Shown in pieces: positions 43,270 through 52,443 of a DNA stretch of 64,000 nt (within the stretch, counting starts at the first letter, position 1; the number at the start of each line of letters is the position of its first letter). A program made the translations under genes and the position numbers. This stretch comes from Paenibacillus wynnii (lineage in GTDB: Bacteria; Bacillota; Bacilli; Paenibacillales; Paenibacillaceae): NCBI RefSeq assembly GCF_030812855.1, contig NZ_JAUSTK010000004.1, positions 208,862 to 272,861 of the forward strand, given 5' to 3'. A model generated the notes under the pieces. That model saw only the letters and a list, made by a program, of their open reading frames with translations, had not been told where the DNA came from and did no database searches.

Positions 43270-44022
43270 TTAATGCGGCGGCTGAGGGAAAGGCTGTTCG
43301 TTAATCCACAAATAAGGTAAGGATTTAACAGGAACATAATAGGAAGCCTCCTCCAAATCAATCCTCAGATCCCTATTCTGTTGCCCCGGTCCCCCATTTT
43401 TATTAATTACGGTCATAATGTCAAAAACATAATCAACGTATACATTCCCGTTTTTATCCATAATAAACGGAATTTCCTGACCTGAATATACACTGGACAG
43501 CTTAATCGTTGCGGTTCCCGCCTTTTTCGAATCCATCGAATAGAGCCCTGGATAAATCTCTTCACCAATGGGAAGAGCTCCTCCATGGGCAGACTTAAAC
43601 CGAGTTACTTGAAGCTGTATGTCGTTTACCTTCTGAACCGTCTCAAGATCCATTACTTTTACGGTCGGGTTGCTCTCTTCATTTAAAATAAGAAAATAAG
43701 CACTTCCGCCCTTCTCAAAGGCTGTGGCCGGAATGTCATCCAGATATCCTTTTTTATTCAGCATGTCCAGATCAATTCTGAATTTTTCATATCTCGGAGT
43801 GGTTATCTCCGCATTGATTATGGGCAGAACGCCTTCTTCTTGCTTGTAATCATCCACAGCCGATTGAATCCTTTTTACACTTTCGCGGTAATTCACCGAA
43901 GTCCGTCCTTCTTCTTTATTCGGGTACAGACATCCAGAGAGTGAAAAGGCCAGAGAAAGCAGTATACTCATCATAATTAGGGTGCGGGTCGGGAATTTCC
44001 TCTTCGCTCGTATGTATCTCAC
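43270..44022 (-). CDS. yphF: Lipoprotein YphF-like
   Basis: 250 residues with a lipoprotein signal: positively charged start, hydrophobic stretch (TLIMMSILLSLAFSLSGC) and lipobox LSGC at about residues 28-31. The mature part is soluble and presumably on the outer membrane face. The GTG start at 44022 has GGGGGA 8 bases upstream. It lies just before spoIVA, the place of yphF in B. subtilis. Function unknown. Confidence 0.78.
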   Translation of the reverse strand: MRYIRAKRKFPTRTLIMMSILLSLAFSLSGCLYPNKEEGRTSVNYRESVKRIQSAVDDYKQEEGVLPIINAEITTPRYEKFRIDLDMLNKKGYLDDIPATAFEKGGSAYFLILNEESNPTVKVMDLETVQKVNDIQLQVTRFKSAHGGALPIGEEIYPGLYSMDSKKAGTATIKLSSVYSGQEIPFIMDKNGNVYVDYVFDIMTVINKNGGPGQQNRDLRIDLEEASYYVPVKSLPYLWINEQPFPQPPH

Positions 44023-44067
44023 CGTGTCATTCCCCCTCTTCTGTCATCCTTCTATTGACATAGTGTC

Positions 44068-44436
44068 CTACCACAAATCTTCTTCCTCTCCACGCCGCGC
44101 AGCCTCCAGCTTACGGCGAACTGCGGCCTTTAAGGGATCTTCAGGAACAGTCACGGTCACATTCTCCCACACGGCCGTCTGGCAGGCCAAACGTACTCCC
44201 TGATGCAGTAAGCTGCCGAGCTTGCGACGTTCTGCATCGCCCGGAGGCCGCACTGCTGACGCATCCTGTTCTTCTACCCTTACCTTACACATAAGACAGC
44301 CTGCCTTACCTCCACATCGCGTGGTAATGGCTACACCCGCCTTACGGGCAGCCTCTAAAAGCGTAACACCCCGGGGCACCACAGCTTTTCGGTCATCCGG
44401 CTGAAATATTACTGTCAAACCCTGTTGAGATTTCAT
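44068..44436 (-). CDS. 2Fe-2S ferredoxin-type protein
   Basis: 122 residues. Plant-type ferredoxin fold with cluster ligands CGGKAGCLMC (first three Cys, about residues 41-50) and a fourth Cys in VRLACQTAV. A basic, charged C-terminal tail (PLKAAVRRKLEAARRGEEEDLW) extends past the domain. It lies next to a nucleotidyltransferase-fold gene and a second ferredoxin gene. An electron-transfer role is inferred; the partner is unknown. Confidence 0.87.
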   Translation of the reverse strand: MKSQQGLTVIFQPDDRKAVVPRGVTLLEAARKAGVAITTRCGGKAGCLMCKVRVEEQDASAVRPPGDAERRKLGSLLHQGVRLACQTAVWENVTVTVPEDPLKAAVRRKLEAARRGEEEDLW

Positions 44437-44453
44437 GATGTCACTTTCCTTTC

Positions 44454-45068
44454 TTACACGGGAGACAAAGATACTGACAATTGCTGTTCAAGTAAACGTA
44501 AATGGGACTCCTCCAATGTATTGCGGTGGGTCAAAGACTGAAGCAGCGGCAAATGGCTTCCTAAATCCATTCTCATTACCGCAGCTATGCTTTCATAGCG
44601 GTCACTCCGCCCTCGAAGAATATTGAACACAAATTCATGAGCCAAGGGCATTAACCGCAGATATCCTATACCTTCAAAATATGTAAGAGGGGCATCATTG
44701 AGCAGTAGGCTTGTCTCAACTATATATTGTGAATAACCGGAACAAATCTTGAAGCCGCAGACCAGTTCTATAGGGTAAGTTCCAAACCTGTAATGACTCA
44801 TAACGGAGAAACAATCCTTGCTGTAGTTTTCCTCTGGGTGATCAAGAGACCAATGACTTAAAGCATTATGCAGAGAATCGGTCTCTCCCAGATCGGCATA
44901 CAAATCAATATCACGAGGCGGTTTTGCCAGAGGTACATCATGAAGCTGCAGCCCGCAGCTTCCACCCAGCAACCACAAGGATGAGTTTCCCATCCTATCC
45001 CTGCTCAATAAATTGCATACACTCCTCAACGTTTCACGTAGTTCAGGTGGCATCTCTGCAGCAGCCAT
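44454..45068 (-). CDS. Nucleotidyltransferase-fold protein
   Basis: About 204 residues. The GGSCGLQLHDVPLAKPPRDIDLYADLG stretch has the G-G/S...DxD pattern of the nucleotidyltransferase superfamily (compare kanamycin nucleotidyltransferase and AbiEii-like proteins). The start at ATG 45068 is chosen because GGAG lies 9 bases upstream. No antitoxin-like gene is adjacent, so a toxin role is not supported. Flanked by two ferredoxin genes on the same strand with short gaps, suggesting one transcript. Confidence 0.68.
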   Translation of the reverse strand: MAAAEMPPELRETLRSVCNLLSRDRMGNSSLWLLGGSCGLQLHDVPLAKPPRDIDLYADLGETDSLHNALSHWSLDHPEENYSKDCFSVMSHYRFGTYPIELVCGFKICSGYSQYIVETSLLLNDAPLTYFEGIGYLRLMPLAHEFVFNILRGRSDRYESIAAVMRMDLGSHLPLLQSLTHRNTLEESHLRLLEQQLSVSLSPV

Positions 45069-45125
45069 ACCCTCACACTCCATTTCCACAAAATAAAGGC
45101 TCAATTGATTATGAGTTACCTTATG

Positions 45126-45428
45126 TTAGAAATACGTTTTGTTCAGCGCTATAAGGATTCCTGGTGTCTTTATAATAGCCTGACATGCCAATCGATAGCC
45201 TTCTTCCAATTCCTCAGGATCAAGGCGTCTCTCTTCAGCTTTGGTTGGTGCTTCCAGAAGCTCTGCTCCGGCCTCCATATAACAACGACAGCGTGCACAT
45301 GTCCCGCGTGTACACAAGTTTTGCCAATCCACTCCGTGCTTTAAGGCATGCTCCAACAGCGTACTGCCCTGCTGAGGCAGAACCTCTTTGGTTATGCTTT
45401 TCCCCTTTAATATTAATAATGAGTCCAT
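45126..45428 (-). CDS. 2Fe-2S ferredoxin
   Basis: 100 residues, a compact plant-type ferredoxin with ligands in NLCTRGTCARCRC and a distal Cys in YRLACQAI. Shorter than the neighbouring ferredoxin at 44068 and only distantly similar to it. Likely cotranscribed with the nucleotidyltransferase-fold gene downstream. Electron carrier function is inferred from the cluster motif. Confidence 0.87.
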   Translation of the reverse strand: MDSLLILKGKSITKEVLPQQGSTLLEHALKHGVDWQNLCTRGTCARCRCYMEAGAELLEAPTKAEERRLDPEELEEGYRLACQAIIKTPGILIALNKTYF

Positions 45429-45470
45429 TTCCGCCCCCTTTCAGCATGGCCTGTTGTCTCTTGTAAGGGC

Positions 45471-45650
45471 TCACATAATGGAAGCCACTCCGCCTAAAAA
45501 GCCGATGATCATCGTTAGAAACGCAACCACGGACAGAACTGCTCTGATCAGACCTTTAGTCTTACTGCGTGCAAAAGTAATTAGAAAAACGGATAATCCC
45601 ATAATCAGAATAGCGATCAGGGACAACCACATTTTTGTCATTGGATCCAT
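45471..45650 (-). CDS. DUF2768 small membrane protein (YphE-like)
   Basis: 59 residues: ATG 45650 to TGA 45471, with GGGGGAGAA upstream. Two membrane helices, about residues 8-26 (WLSLIAILIMGLSVFLITFA) and 38-58, linked by a short basic loop (RSKTKGLIR). Size, topology and position between spoVIF/gpsA and the spoIVA side match YphE/DUF2768 of Bacillales. Function unknown. Confidence 0.8.
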   Translation of the reverse strand: MDPMTKMWLSLIAILIMGLSVFLITFARSKTKGLIRAVLSVVAFLTMIIGFLGGVASIM

Positions 45651-45730
45651 GGCTAATTCTCCCCCATCAGCTGCATTTTAATGGAACCATTATATCATGA
45701 CCCCATTCTAATTTCCTTTATAGGATAATT

Positions 45731-45780
45731 AAAAAAAGAACAAAAGCTACCGGCTATTTTCGCCTGGTTCTTTTGTTCTT
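45731..45780 (-). terminator. Terminator after spoVIF
   Basis: AAGAACAAAAG and CTTTTGTTCTT form an 11-bp stem with a second small stem inside, followed by T-rich sequence on the minus strand. Confidence 0.82.
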
Positions 45781-45798
45781 GTCTTGAAATCAATGCAG

Positions 45799-46074
45799 CT
45801 ATTTTTTAAGCATCATTTTCATTAACGCTTCCATGGTTCCTGAACTGGCGCCGCCTTTTTTGACAGCATTGATAATATCCTGCACAGTATCTTCACTGAC
45901 AGGTACCTTAGCCATTGATGACACCTGTTTGATTAACTGGCGGAGCTGGGCTTCATTTTGCATCGTCCCCGGCTTGACCGTACTGGCCAGCTTTTTGACG
46001 GCGCCTTCCGTAATATTCTTGCCCGCTTTTTTATTAATGGCGTTCAATGCATCCTTGGAAAAATTCTTACTCAC
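45799..46074 (-). CDS. spoVIF: Stage VI sporulation protein F
   Basis: 91 residues, basic and helical, with the family pattern MSKNFSKDALNAINKKAGKN and VKKLASTVKPGTMQNEAQLRQLIKQVSSM. In B. subtilis SpoVIF (YjcC) acts with GerE in late spore coat assembly. Here it lies just downstream of gpsA in place of the B. subtilis neighbour. The start follows a GGAGG site. Confidence 0.85.
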   Translation of the reverse strand: MSKNFSKDALNAINKKAGKNITEGAVKKLASTVKPGTMQNEAQLRQLIKQVSSMAKVPVSEDTVQDIINAVKKGGASSGTMEALMKMMLKK

Positions 46075-46141
46075 TTTTCATCCCTCCTCCGTCAATCCCC
46101 ACTAACAACATATGAGAATTTCCGGTAAAAGGTGAAAGAGC

Positions 46142-47182
46142 TTAGGAATGCCATTGCTCCCAGGTTTCTTGAGAAATAGCTTCCATCTCTGCTTTCCGAT
46201 CTCGCCCCATTAACGACTCCACGGCACTCCGCGGACTTCTGTCTTTAAAAAGAACATGATAGATTTGATCGGTAATCGGCATCTGCACGCCCAATTTGGC
46301 CGAAATCGCGTAAGCTGCCTGCGTTGTACGAATCCCTTCCACAACCATTCCCATGGATTCCAGAACCTCCGGAAGCGGCATTCCCTTTCCAAGCATGGAC
46401 CCGGCACGCCAATTACGGCTGTGTTGACTAGTTGCCGTAACGACAAGGTCACCTATACCCGCCAGCCCGGCAAAGGTCAATGGGTTCGCTCCCATCTCAA
46501 CTCCTACACGGGATATTTCTGCCAGTCCTCTTGTAAGTAATGCGGCTTTCGCGTTATCACCAAATCCAAGCCCGTCCGAAAGGCCTGCTCCGAGGGCAAT
46601 GATATTTTTGAGCGCTCCGGCAAGTTCCACACCAATGAGGTCACGATTCGTATAGACTCGGAAATCATTGTTGATGAACAGTTCTTGTGCTGCAGCTGCT
46701 GCTTTATCGTCTGGTGAGGCGACGACAACGGTTGTCGGACAGTGGCGGACAACCTCCTCTGCGTGACTAGGACCAGAGAGCACCACAACGTTCGCCTCAG
46801 CTATGCCAAGCTCCTCGGATATTACTGTCGACATGCGCTTCATGGATTCTGTCTCAAACCCTTTGGTCGCATGCACACACAGCATATCTTCCTTCCAATA
46901 TTGCTTCAGACTATGAGCTACCTGACGCATTCCTGATGAAGGCGCAACAATAACTACTGCCTTTGAGCCGACTACTGCAGTTTCCATATCGGTGGTTGCA
47001 ATAATGTTAGAGGGGAGAATATTCCCCGGCAGATAATGCTCATTGGTATGAGATTTATTAATCTCGGCCGCCTGTTCAGGATTACGCGTCCACAGATAAA
47101 CCTCCGAATGATTGGCCGCCAGCACGCTTGCCAGCGCAGTTCCCCAGCTACCCGCAACCAGTACGGTGACTTTATCAGACAA
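46142..47182 (-). CDS. gpsA: Glycerol-3-phosphate dehydrogenase [NAD(P)+]
   Basis: Makes sn-glycerol 3-phosphate for phospholipid synthesis, feeding PlsY next door. 346 residues from TTG 47182, which has GGGGGG upstream and overlaps the plsY stop by 8 bases. Signatures: VLSGPSHAEEV, GVELAGALKNIIALGAGLSDGLG (catalytic Lys) and GLAGIGDLVVTATS. The N-terminal dinucleotide motif reads VAGSWGTALA: the first Gly of the usual GAGSWG is Val. Confidence 0.95.
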   Translation of the reverse strand: MSDKVTVLVAGSWGTALASVLAANHSEVYLWTRNPEQAAEINKSHTNEHYLPGNILPSNIIATTDMETAVVGSKAVVIVAPSSGMRQVAHSLKQYWKEDMLCVHATKGFETESMKRMSTVISEELGIAEANVVVLSGPSHAEEVVRHCPTTVVVASPDDKAAAAAQELFINNDFRVYTNRDLIGVELAGALKNIIALGAGLSDGLGFGDNAKAALLTRGLAEISRVGVEMGANPLTFAGLAGIGDLVVTATSQHSRNWRAGSMLGKGMPLPEVLESMGMVVEGIRTTQAAYAISAKLGVQMPITDQIYHVLFKDRSPRSAVESLMGRDRKAEMEAISQETWEQWHS

Positions 47183-47792
47183 CGCGATCCCCCCCTTTAG
47201 CTTTGGAGCCAATTTTATTCTCACGACCCTCAAATATCTTCACAATATTAGTACGGTGCCGCCAAAATGCGAAGAGTGCTATTGTAATACATGTCCAGAG
47301 CACGGGCTGCGTAAAATCGGTCATCAAAAGAATAACTGGAGCTAGAACCACAAATATCAATGAACCAAGCGATACATAGCGAGTTATAAAAATGCTTGCA
47401 ATGGCGATGATTCCTGCGATCAGAGCAGGCCAAAAACAAAGCGTAACCAAGACGCCGATCGTAGTAGCAATGCCTTTGCCACCACGGAAATTGAAGTATA
47501 TAGGCCAATTATGGCCAATTATGGCGGCGATCCCGCAGATAACGGCTACCCACGTTCCCCAACCGCCAATCCAAGTCCCGAGCCAGACTGCAGCAATTCC
47601 CTTCAGAACATCCAGAAGCAGCACTGCTATCGCAGGTCCTTTACCCAGAACCCGCAGCGTATTCGTAGCCCCGGCATTCCCGCTTCCGTACTGACGGATG
47701 TCAATTCCTTTCAGAAGCTTGGCGAGCAATACACTAAAGCTTACGGAGCCAAGCAAATAGCTTACAACGATGACCAGAAATTCAAGTGCCAC
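47175..47792 (-). CDS. plsY: Acyl-phosphate:glycerol-3-phosphate acyltransferase
   Basis: First acylation of glycerol 3-phosphate in the membrane. 205 residues, about five hydrophobic helices. Conserved motifs: LLGSVSFSVLLAKLLKGIDIRQYGSGNAGATN, FNFRGGKGIATTIG and WRHRTNIVKIFEGRENKIG. Cotranscribed with gpsA (overlap of 8 bases), linking substrate supply to use. Confidence 0.96.
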   Translation of the reverse strand: MALEFLVIVVSYLLGSVSFSVLLAKLLKGIDIRQYGSGNAGATNTLRVLGKGPAIAVLLLDVLKGIAAVWLGTWIGGWGTWVAVICGIAAIIGHNWPIYFNFRGGKGIATTIGVLVTLCFWPALIAGIIAIASIFITRYVSLGSLIFVVLAPVILLMTDFTQPVLWTCITIALFAFWRHRTNIVKIFEGRENKIGSKAKGGDRVV

Positions 47793-47804
47793 ACTGATTC
47801 TCCC

Positions 47805-49127
47805 CTAACTTTCGTCGGATTTGCGCCGTGTAAAGATACGGATTGGCGTTCCTTCAAAATTAAACGCTGCGCGGATTTTGTTCTCCAAATAGCGCTCATA
47901 GGAGAAGTGCATCAGCGAAGGATCGTTTACGAACACCACTATAGTAGGCGGTTTTACCGCAACTTGCGTTACATAGTTAATGCGCAAGCGTCGGCCTTTG
48001 TCCGTTGGAGGAGGATTAATGGCCACAGCATCGGATACAACATCATTTACCAAATGTGTCGTAATGCGCAGTGAATGCTGCTGAGCTACATGTTGAACGA
48101 CCGGGAGCAGTTTTTGTAAACGCTGCTTGGTCAAAGCCGATAAGAAGACAACTGGGGCATAGCTCATAAACAAGAAATGGTCACGGATATTCTTCTCAAA
48201 ATTCTGCATGGTTTTATCATCTTTTTCGATGACATCCCATTTGTTCACAACAAATATCGCTGCTTTTCCGGCCTCATGTGAATAACCAGCAATATGTTTG
48301 TCCTGATCAATAATGCCTTCTTCGCCGTTGATGACAACGAGTACAACATCAGCACGTTCAATAGCACGCATAGCCCGCATTACACTATATTTCTCTACAG
48401 ACTCATACACCTTGCCGCGTTTACGCATCCCAGCAGTATCGATAAGGACATAACGCTGTCCGTCTTTTTCGAAGGGAGTATCAATCGCATCACGTGTCGT
48501 TCCTGCAACTTCACTAACGATAACACGATCTTCACCCAGAATTGCGTTAACTAGAGAAGATTTGCCTACATTCGGACGCCCGATTAAGGCAACGCGAATA
48601 ACATCTTCATCATATTCATCTTCTGTAAGCTCCGGAAGGCGCTCAGTTACTGCGTCAAGTAAATCACCTAGACCGGTGCCATGGCTTCCTGAAACACCAA
48701 TAGGATCCCCAAACCCCAGACTGTAGAACTCATAAATTTCGTCAGTACGCTTCATATTGTCCACTTTATTAATGGCAAGTACTATTGGCTTTCCTGATCG
48801 GAACAAGAGCTGTGCTACCTCTTCATCCGAATTCGTAAGTCCACTCTTAGCGTCGCACATAAATACGATGACATCAGCTTCCTCAATCGCCAGCTCTGCT
48901 TGAGCACGAATCGATTTCAGAATCGTATCATCACCGTCAATTTCAATACCTCCGGTATCAATTACACTGAATGATTTACCGTTCCAGTCTGTAATACCGT
49001 ATATCCGGTCACGTGTAATGCCCGGTTTATCCTCTACAATGGCTACTCTTTCACCGATCAGCCGATTAAAAATCGTCGATTTTCCGACGTTAGGCCTCCC
49101 AACGATTGCCACAACGGGTCTTGCCAT
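47805..49127 (-). CDS. der: Ribosome assembly GTPase Der (EngA)
   Basis: Essential GTPase for 50S assembly. 440 residues. Two tandem G domains, each with GRPNVGKS (about residues 9-16 and 183-190), DTGGIE and DTAGMRKRG switch II motifs, and NKVD/NKWD specificity motifs, then a KH-like C-terminal domain ([11 protein letters not shown] to end). ATG 49127 has GGAGG 8 bases upstream; an ATG six bases earlier is too close. Confidence 0.97.
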   Translation of the reverse strand: MARPVVAIVGRPNVGKSTIFNRLIGERVAIVEDKPGITRDRIYGITDWNGKSFSVIDTGGIEIDGDDTILKSIRAQAELAIEEADVIVFMCDAKSGLTNSDEEVAQLLFRSGKPIVLAINKVDNMKRTDEIYEFYSLGFGDPIGVSGSHGTGLGDLLDAVTERLPELTEDEYDEDVIRVALIGRPNVGKSSLVNAILGEDRVIVSEVAGTTRDAIDTPFEKDGQRYVLIDTAGMRKRGKVYESVEKYSVMRAMRAIERADVVLVVINGEEGIIDQDKHIAGYSHEAGKAAIFVVNKWDVIEKDDKTMQNFEKNIRDHFLFMSYAPVVFLSALTKQRLQKLLPVVQHVAQQHSLRITTHLVNDVVSDAVAINPPPTDKGRRLRINYVTQVAVKPPTIVVFVNDPSLMHFSYERYLENKIRAAFNFEGTPIRIFTRRKSDES

Positions 49128-49242
49128 ATCCATTCCTCCTGTCTTCCTATACGTTACTCATCATAGCAAAAAACAATAAAATTGGCTAACGCTCAGAAGC
49201 ACCAATCTCACCATCTCTTTATTATTCCCGATTAAGAGACCC

Positions 49243-49287
49243 TAAAAACACAATCGGCGAACCCCCGTAGTCGAGGGTTCGCCGATT
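49243..49287 (-). terminator. Terminator between rpsA homologue and der
   Basis: AATCGGCGAACCC and GGGTTCGCCGATT form a perfect 13-bp stem followed by a T-rich run on the minus strand. A second, weaker hairpin with GAAACG/CGTTTC arms lies at about 49361-49399, nearer the rpsA-like stop. Confidence 0.82.
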
Positions 49288-49412
49288 ACTTTACCCGGTA
49301 AGACTCAAAATATAAGAACTCATAAGTTTAACCCTATATAGTATCCTTATATTTTTGCAGAAACGAATCCCTTCCCTTAAGGATGGAAAGCCGTTTCTCT
49401 TAGGTTAAGGGA

Positions 49413-50756
49413 TTAGTTGTTACCCTTAAATTTGTCCAGCTTATCGCCAAAACGCTCAGCAAGTGTAAAGCTAAGGCCTTCGTTGCTTAACGATACGTTA
49501 GGGTTGTTAAGAACTTCTTTAGGACCTCTATCTCTGTTACTGTTGCTGCTTCTTTCTGGTCTAGCCGAAGGAGCAGGAGCTTCTTCAGTTTCTTTAATGC
49601 TAAGGCTCACGCGTTTTTCCGAAGGGTTGAAGTCAAGTACTTTCACTTGTACTTCTTGTCCTTCTTTCAACACTTCATGCGGAGTGCCGATATGTTTGTG
49701 AGAGATTTGGGAGATATGCACAAGACCTTCAACACCCGGAAGCAATTCAACGAATGCACCGAAGTTAACAAGGCGTTTAACTTCACCTGTAACAATATCA
49801 CCAATCTTGATTGATTCACCGGCAGAATCCCAAGGGCCTGGGGCAGCAGCTTTGATACTCAGGCTGATTTTGCCCTTCTCAGGATCAACTTTAAGTACTT
49901 TAACGCGAACTTTATCTCCTTCAGATACAACATCAGAAGGTTTCTCTACATGGTTCCAAGCAATCTCGGATACGTGAACGAGGCCATCAACACCGCCAAC
50001 ATCTACGAATGCGCCGAATTGAGTCAAACGCTGTACAGTTCCTTCGATAATTTGACCTTCGGAAAGCTCAGCCATAATTTTGATCTTATTAGCTTCAAAT
50101 TCCTCTTCAAGAACTTCTTTAGCGGAGAGGATAACTTTGCTGTTCTCACGATCCAATTCTTTCACTTTAACGCGCAAAGTACGTCCTTTGTAATCACTAA
50201 AGTCTTCAACGAAATGACGTTCAACCATGGATGCTGGAATAAATCCACGAGCGCCAACGTCAGCTACTAGACCGCCCTTAACTACGTCAGCCACAGTAAC
50301 TTCAAAAGTTTCTTGGGAAGCAAAATATTTCTCAAGATCTTCCCATGATTTTTCGCTGTCAATCGCACGTTTGGAGAGCACTAGGCTTTCCTTGTTATCG
50401 TTGATGCTGACAACTTTGCATTCTACTTCTTGTCCAACTTCTACTGCTTCCGCAGCGTTGTCCAATTGTACGGATGACAATTCGCGAATCGGAATTACGC
50501 CGTCGTATTTATATCCAATGCTTACATAAGCTTGGTTATCTTCGATTTTGACGATCGTTCCTTTCACGGTGTCGCCCTTTTTCACGGAAATGATAACTTC
50601 CAAATCCTCTTGGCTCGCTTCTTCATTACCGGTAACAGCTTCTGTAGTTCCGTTGTTCTCTTCTACCACAGCGGATTCAACAGTTTCTGTCGTTTCTGCG
50701 TTCTCGTTGTTCTCAACGTTATCCGCAGATTCCTGATTTCTAATTTCCTCAGACAT
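49413..50756 (-). CDS. ypfD: Ribosomal protein S1 homologue
   Basis: 447 residues. An acidic, low-complexity N-terminal region (about residues 1-50, rich in Glu, Asn and Thr) is followed by four S1 RNA-binding domains, starting near GDTVKGTIVKIEDNQAYVSIG, SQETFEVTVADVVKGGLVADVG, EGQIIEGTVQRLTQFGAFVDVG and IGDIVTGEVKRLVNFGAFVEL. The C-terminal tail is Pro/Ser/Arg-rich. Fewer domains than E. coli S1, as in Firmicutes. Between cmk/plsC and der as in B. subtilis. Confidence 0.93.
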   Translation of the reverse strand: MSEEIRNQESADNVENNENAETTETVESAVVEENNGTTEAVTGNEEASQEDLEVIISVKKGDTVKGTIVKIEDNQAYVSIGYKYDGVIPIRELSSVQLDNAAEAVEVGQEVECKVVSINDNKESLVLSKRAIDSEKSWEDLEKYFASQETFEVTVADVVKGGLVADVGARGFIPASMVERHFVEDFSDYKGRTLRVKVKELDRENSKVILSAKEVLEEEFEANKIKIMAELSEGQIIEGTVQRLTQFGAFVDVGGVDGLVHVSEIAWNHVEKPSDVVSEGDKVRVKVLKVDPEKGKISLSIKAAAPGPWDSAGESIKIGDIVTGEVKRLVNFGAFVELLPGVEGLVHISQISHKHIGTPHEVLKEGQEVQVKVLDFNPSEKRVSLSIKETEEAPAPSARPERSSNSNRDRGPKEVLNNPNVSLSNEGLSFTLAERFGDKLDKFKGNN

Positions 50757-50934
50757 GTGATTACCCTCCTCGATTCAAAACCCCATTTATTTAAACCCGC
50801 GTAGAGCAGAGTTCAAAACAATCATCAATACTTGAGAGAAAGCATAAAACCCGACTATCTCTATGAATAGTATGTTCTAAAATATAACGGCTATGCCGTT
50901 TTACCTCTTGCAGACGGTATATGTGCCAGTTCAG

Positions 50935-51522
50935 TTACTTTCGGCTTGGCTTACCTGTTTCAAGCATTTCACGGATCCTGCCCATAATTACATCAGTTAC
51001 AGCTTCCAGCGAGTCACTGCCGGCACCTGCAAATTCACTGAGGTCTATTGGAGCCCCGTAGATGATAGTCATCCTCCGAAATAATTTATAACGCCCGATT
51101 ATGGCCGCCGGAACAACAGCAGCACCACTTCGAAGAGCAAAACTTGCTGCACCCTTCTTGGCAGATCCCACATCGGAGTTACGAGTACCTTCGGGGAAGA
51201 TTCCCATGACATTACCGCTACGCAGCGTATTAAGAGCCGTTTTAATGGATTCTTTGCTAACGCCCTCACGTTTAACAGGAAACGCGCCAACTTGTCTAGC
51301 GAGCCAACCAATCACAGGAACCTTGAAAATTTCCGCCTTGGCCATGTACTTCACATGACGTTCCAGCTTAATCCCCATAGTAAAAGGATCTAGCAGACTG
51401 ATGTGGTTCGCACAGAGCAATACTCCACCCTCTTTGGGCACATTTTCTCTTCCCACCACTTTCAAGGGGAAGCAAATGGCGTAAATGAAGCGCAGTAATC
51501 CTCGGCAAATAACATAAATCAT
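50935..51522 (-). CDS. plsC: 1-acyl-sn-glycerol-3-phosphate acyltransferase
   Basis: Second acylation step giving phosphatidic acid. 195 residues. Catalytic HX4D motif in CANHISLLDPF, and substrate motif FPEGTRNSD; also VPAAIIG. N-terminal hydrophobic stretch likely anchors it to the membrane. The start overlaps the cmk stop by four bases. Confidence 0.93.
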   Translation of the reverse strand: MIYVICRGLLRFIYAICFPLKVVGRENVPKEGGVLLCANHISLLDPFTMGIKLERHVKYMAKAEIFKVPVIGWLARQVGAFPVKREGVSKESIKTALNTLRSGNVMGIFPEGTRNSDVGSAKKGAASFALRSGAAVVPAAIIGRYKLFRRMTIIYGAPIDLSEFAGAGSDSLEAVTDVIMGRIREMLETGKPSRK

Positions 51523-52229
51523 AGATGATTTCTCTCCCCGTCAACATGAGATCTGCAATGGGACACAATGGCTTCAACAACTTGATGGATATCCATAGAC
51601 GTCGTATCTAGAAGAATTGCATCTTCTGCACGGCGCAACGGTGAAATTTCCCGACTTTCATCAAGTCGGTCCCGCTGGGCAATATCCTTCTCTAACTGTT
51701 GTAGACTCACTGCTTCCGCGTCTCTCAATTCCTTATAACGGCGGAGCGCCCGCTCTTCTACACTTGCCGTCATGAATATTTTCACTTCGGCATCAGGCAA
51801 TACAGTTGTTCCGATGTCGCGGCCATCCATAACGACTCCCTTACGGAGCGCCATCTGACGCTGCAGGTGGCTGAGTCTGGATCTAACACCTTCGATTTTC
51901 GAATACTGCGACACCAAGCCGTTGACCTGAAGGCTGCGAATATGCGGCGTTACATCCTCCCCATTAATCAACACCTTCTGCACATCTTTCTCCGGTATTA
52001 ATTCAATCACCATATTGTGTACCCTTTGACACACTTTATCGTAATCTTCCGAAGATATGCCCTCCCGAATCATATACCAGGTAATTGCCCGGTACATAGC
52101 TCCCGTATCGACATAAATATAAGATAGCTTCTGTGCTACCAATCGGGCAACAGTACTCTTGCCTGCCCCGGCAGGTCCGTCGATGGCGACGTTAATTCTG
52201 TCGTAAATGTGTGTACCCTGCCTATCCAA
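51519..52229 (-). CDS. cmk: Cytidylate kinase
   Basis: Phosphorylates CMP and dCMP. About 236 residues from a TTG start at 52229 (GGAGG 9 bases upstream). A longer frame reaches 52361 but its extra residues are unlike the family. Signatures: VAIDGPAGAGKSTVARLVA (P-loop), VDTGAMYRAITW and VVMDGRDIGTTVLPDAEVKIFMTAS. Overlaps plsC by four bases. Confidence 0.95.
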   Translation of the reverse strand: MDRQGTHIYDRINVAIDGPAGAGKSTVARLVAQKLSYIYVDTGAMYRAITWYMIREGISSEDYDKVCQRVHNMVIELIPEKDVQKVLINGEDVTPHIRSLQVNGLVSQYSKIEGVRSRLSHLQRQMALRKGVVMDGRDIGTTVLPDAEVKIFMTASVEERALRRYKELRDAEAVSLQQLEKDIAQRDRLDESREISPLRRAEDAILLDTTSMDIHQVVEAIVSHCRSHVDGERNHL

Positions 52230-52345
52230 CGGGGCATTCCTCCTCAAACACTCTTTCATAAGAAAAGCGTCGAACCGCATAAAGCGATGATTTCTTCTTG
52301 TCATAACACAAGACACACATTTGTGCACACTTATTGATATTATCA

Positions 52346-52369
52346 AGAAAAAAGCAGGCATTGCCTGCG
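52346..52369 (-). terminator. Terminator after the PilZ gene
   Basis: GCAGGC and GCCTGC pair around a short AAT loop, followed by six T on the minus strand. Confidence 0.82.
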
Positions 52370-52443
52370 ACTTATAAAATTATACCACAGTTTGTACTTC
52401 AGTGCAAAATGGCACAGCGTAAAAAAAGGATATAAATATAGCT

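Noticed and set aside
44454..45068. AbiEii-type toxin of a toxin-antitoxin system
   Set aside because: The fold may be related, but no AbiEi-like antitoxin or other defence gene is adjacent.
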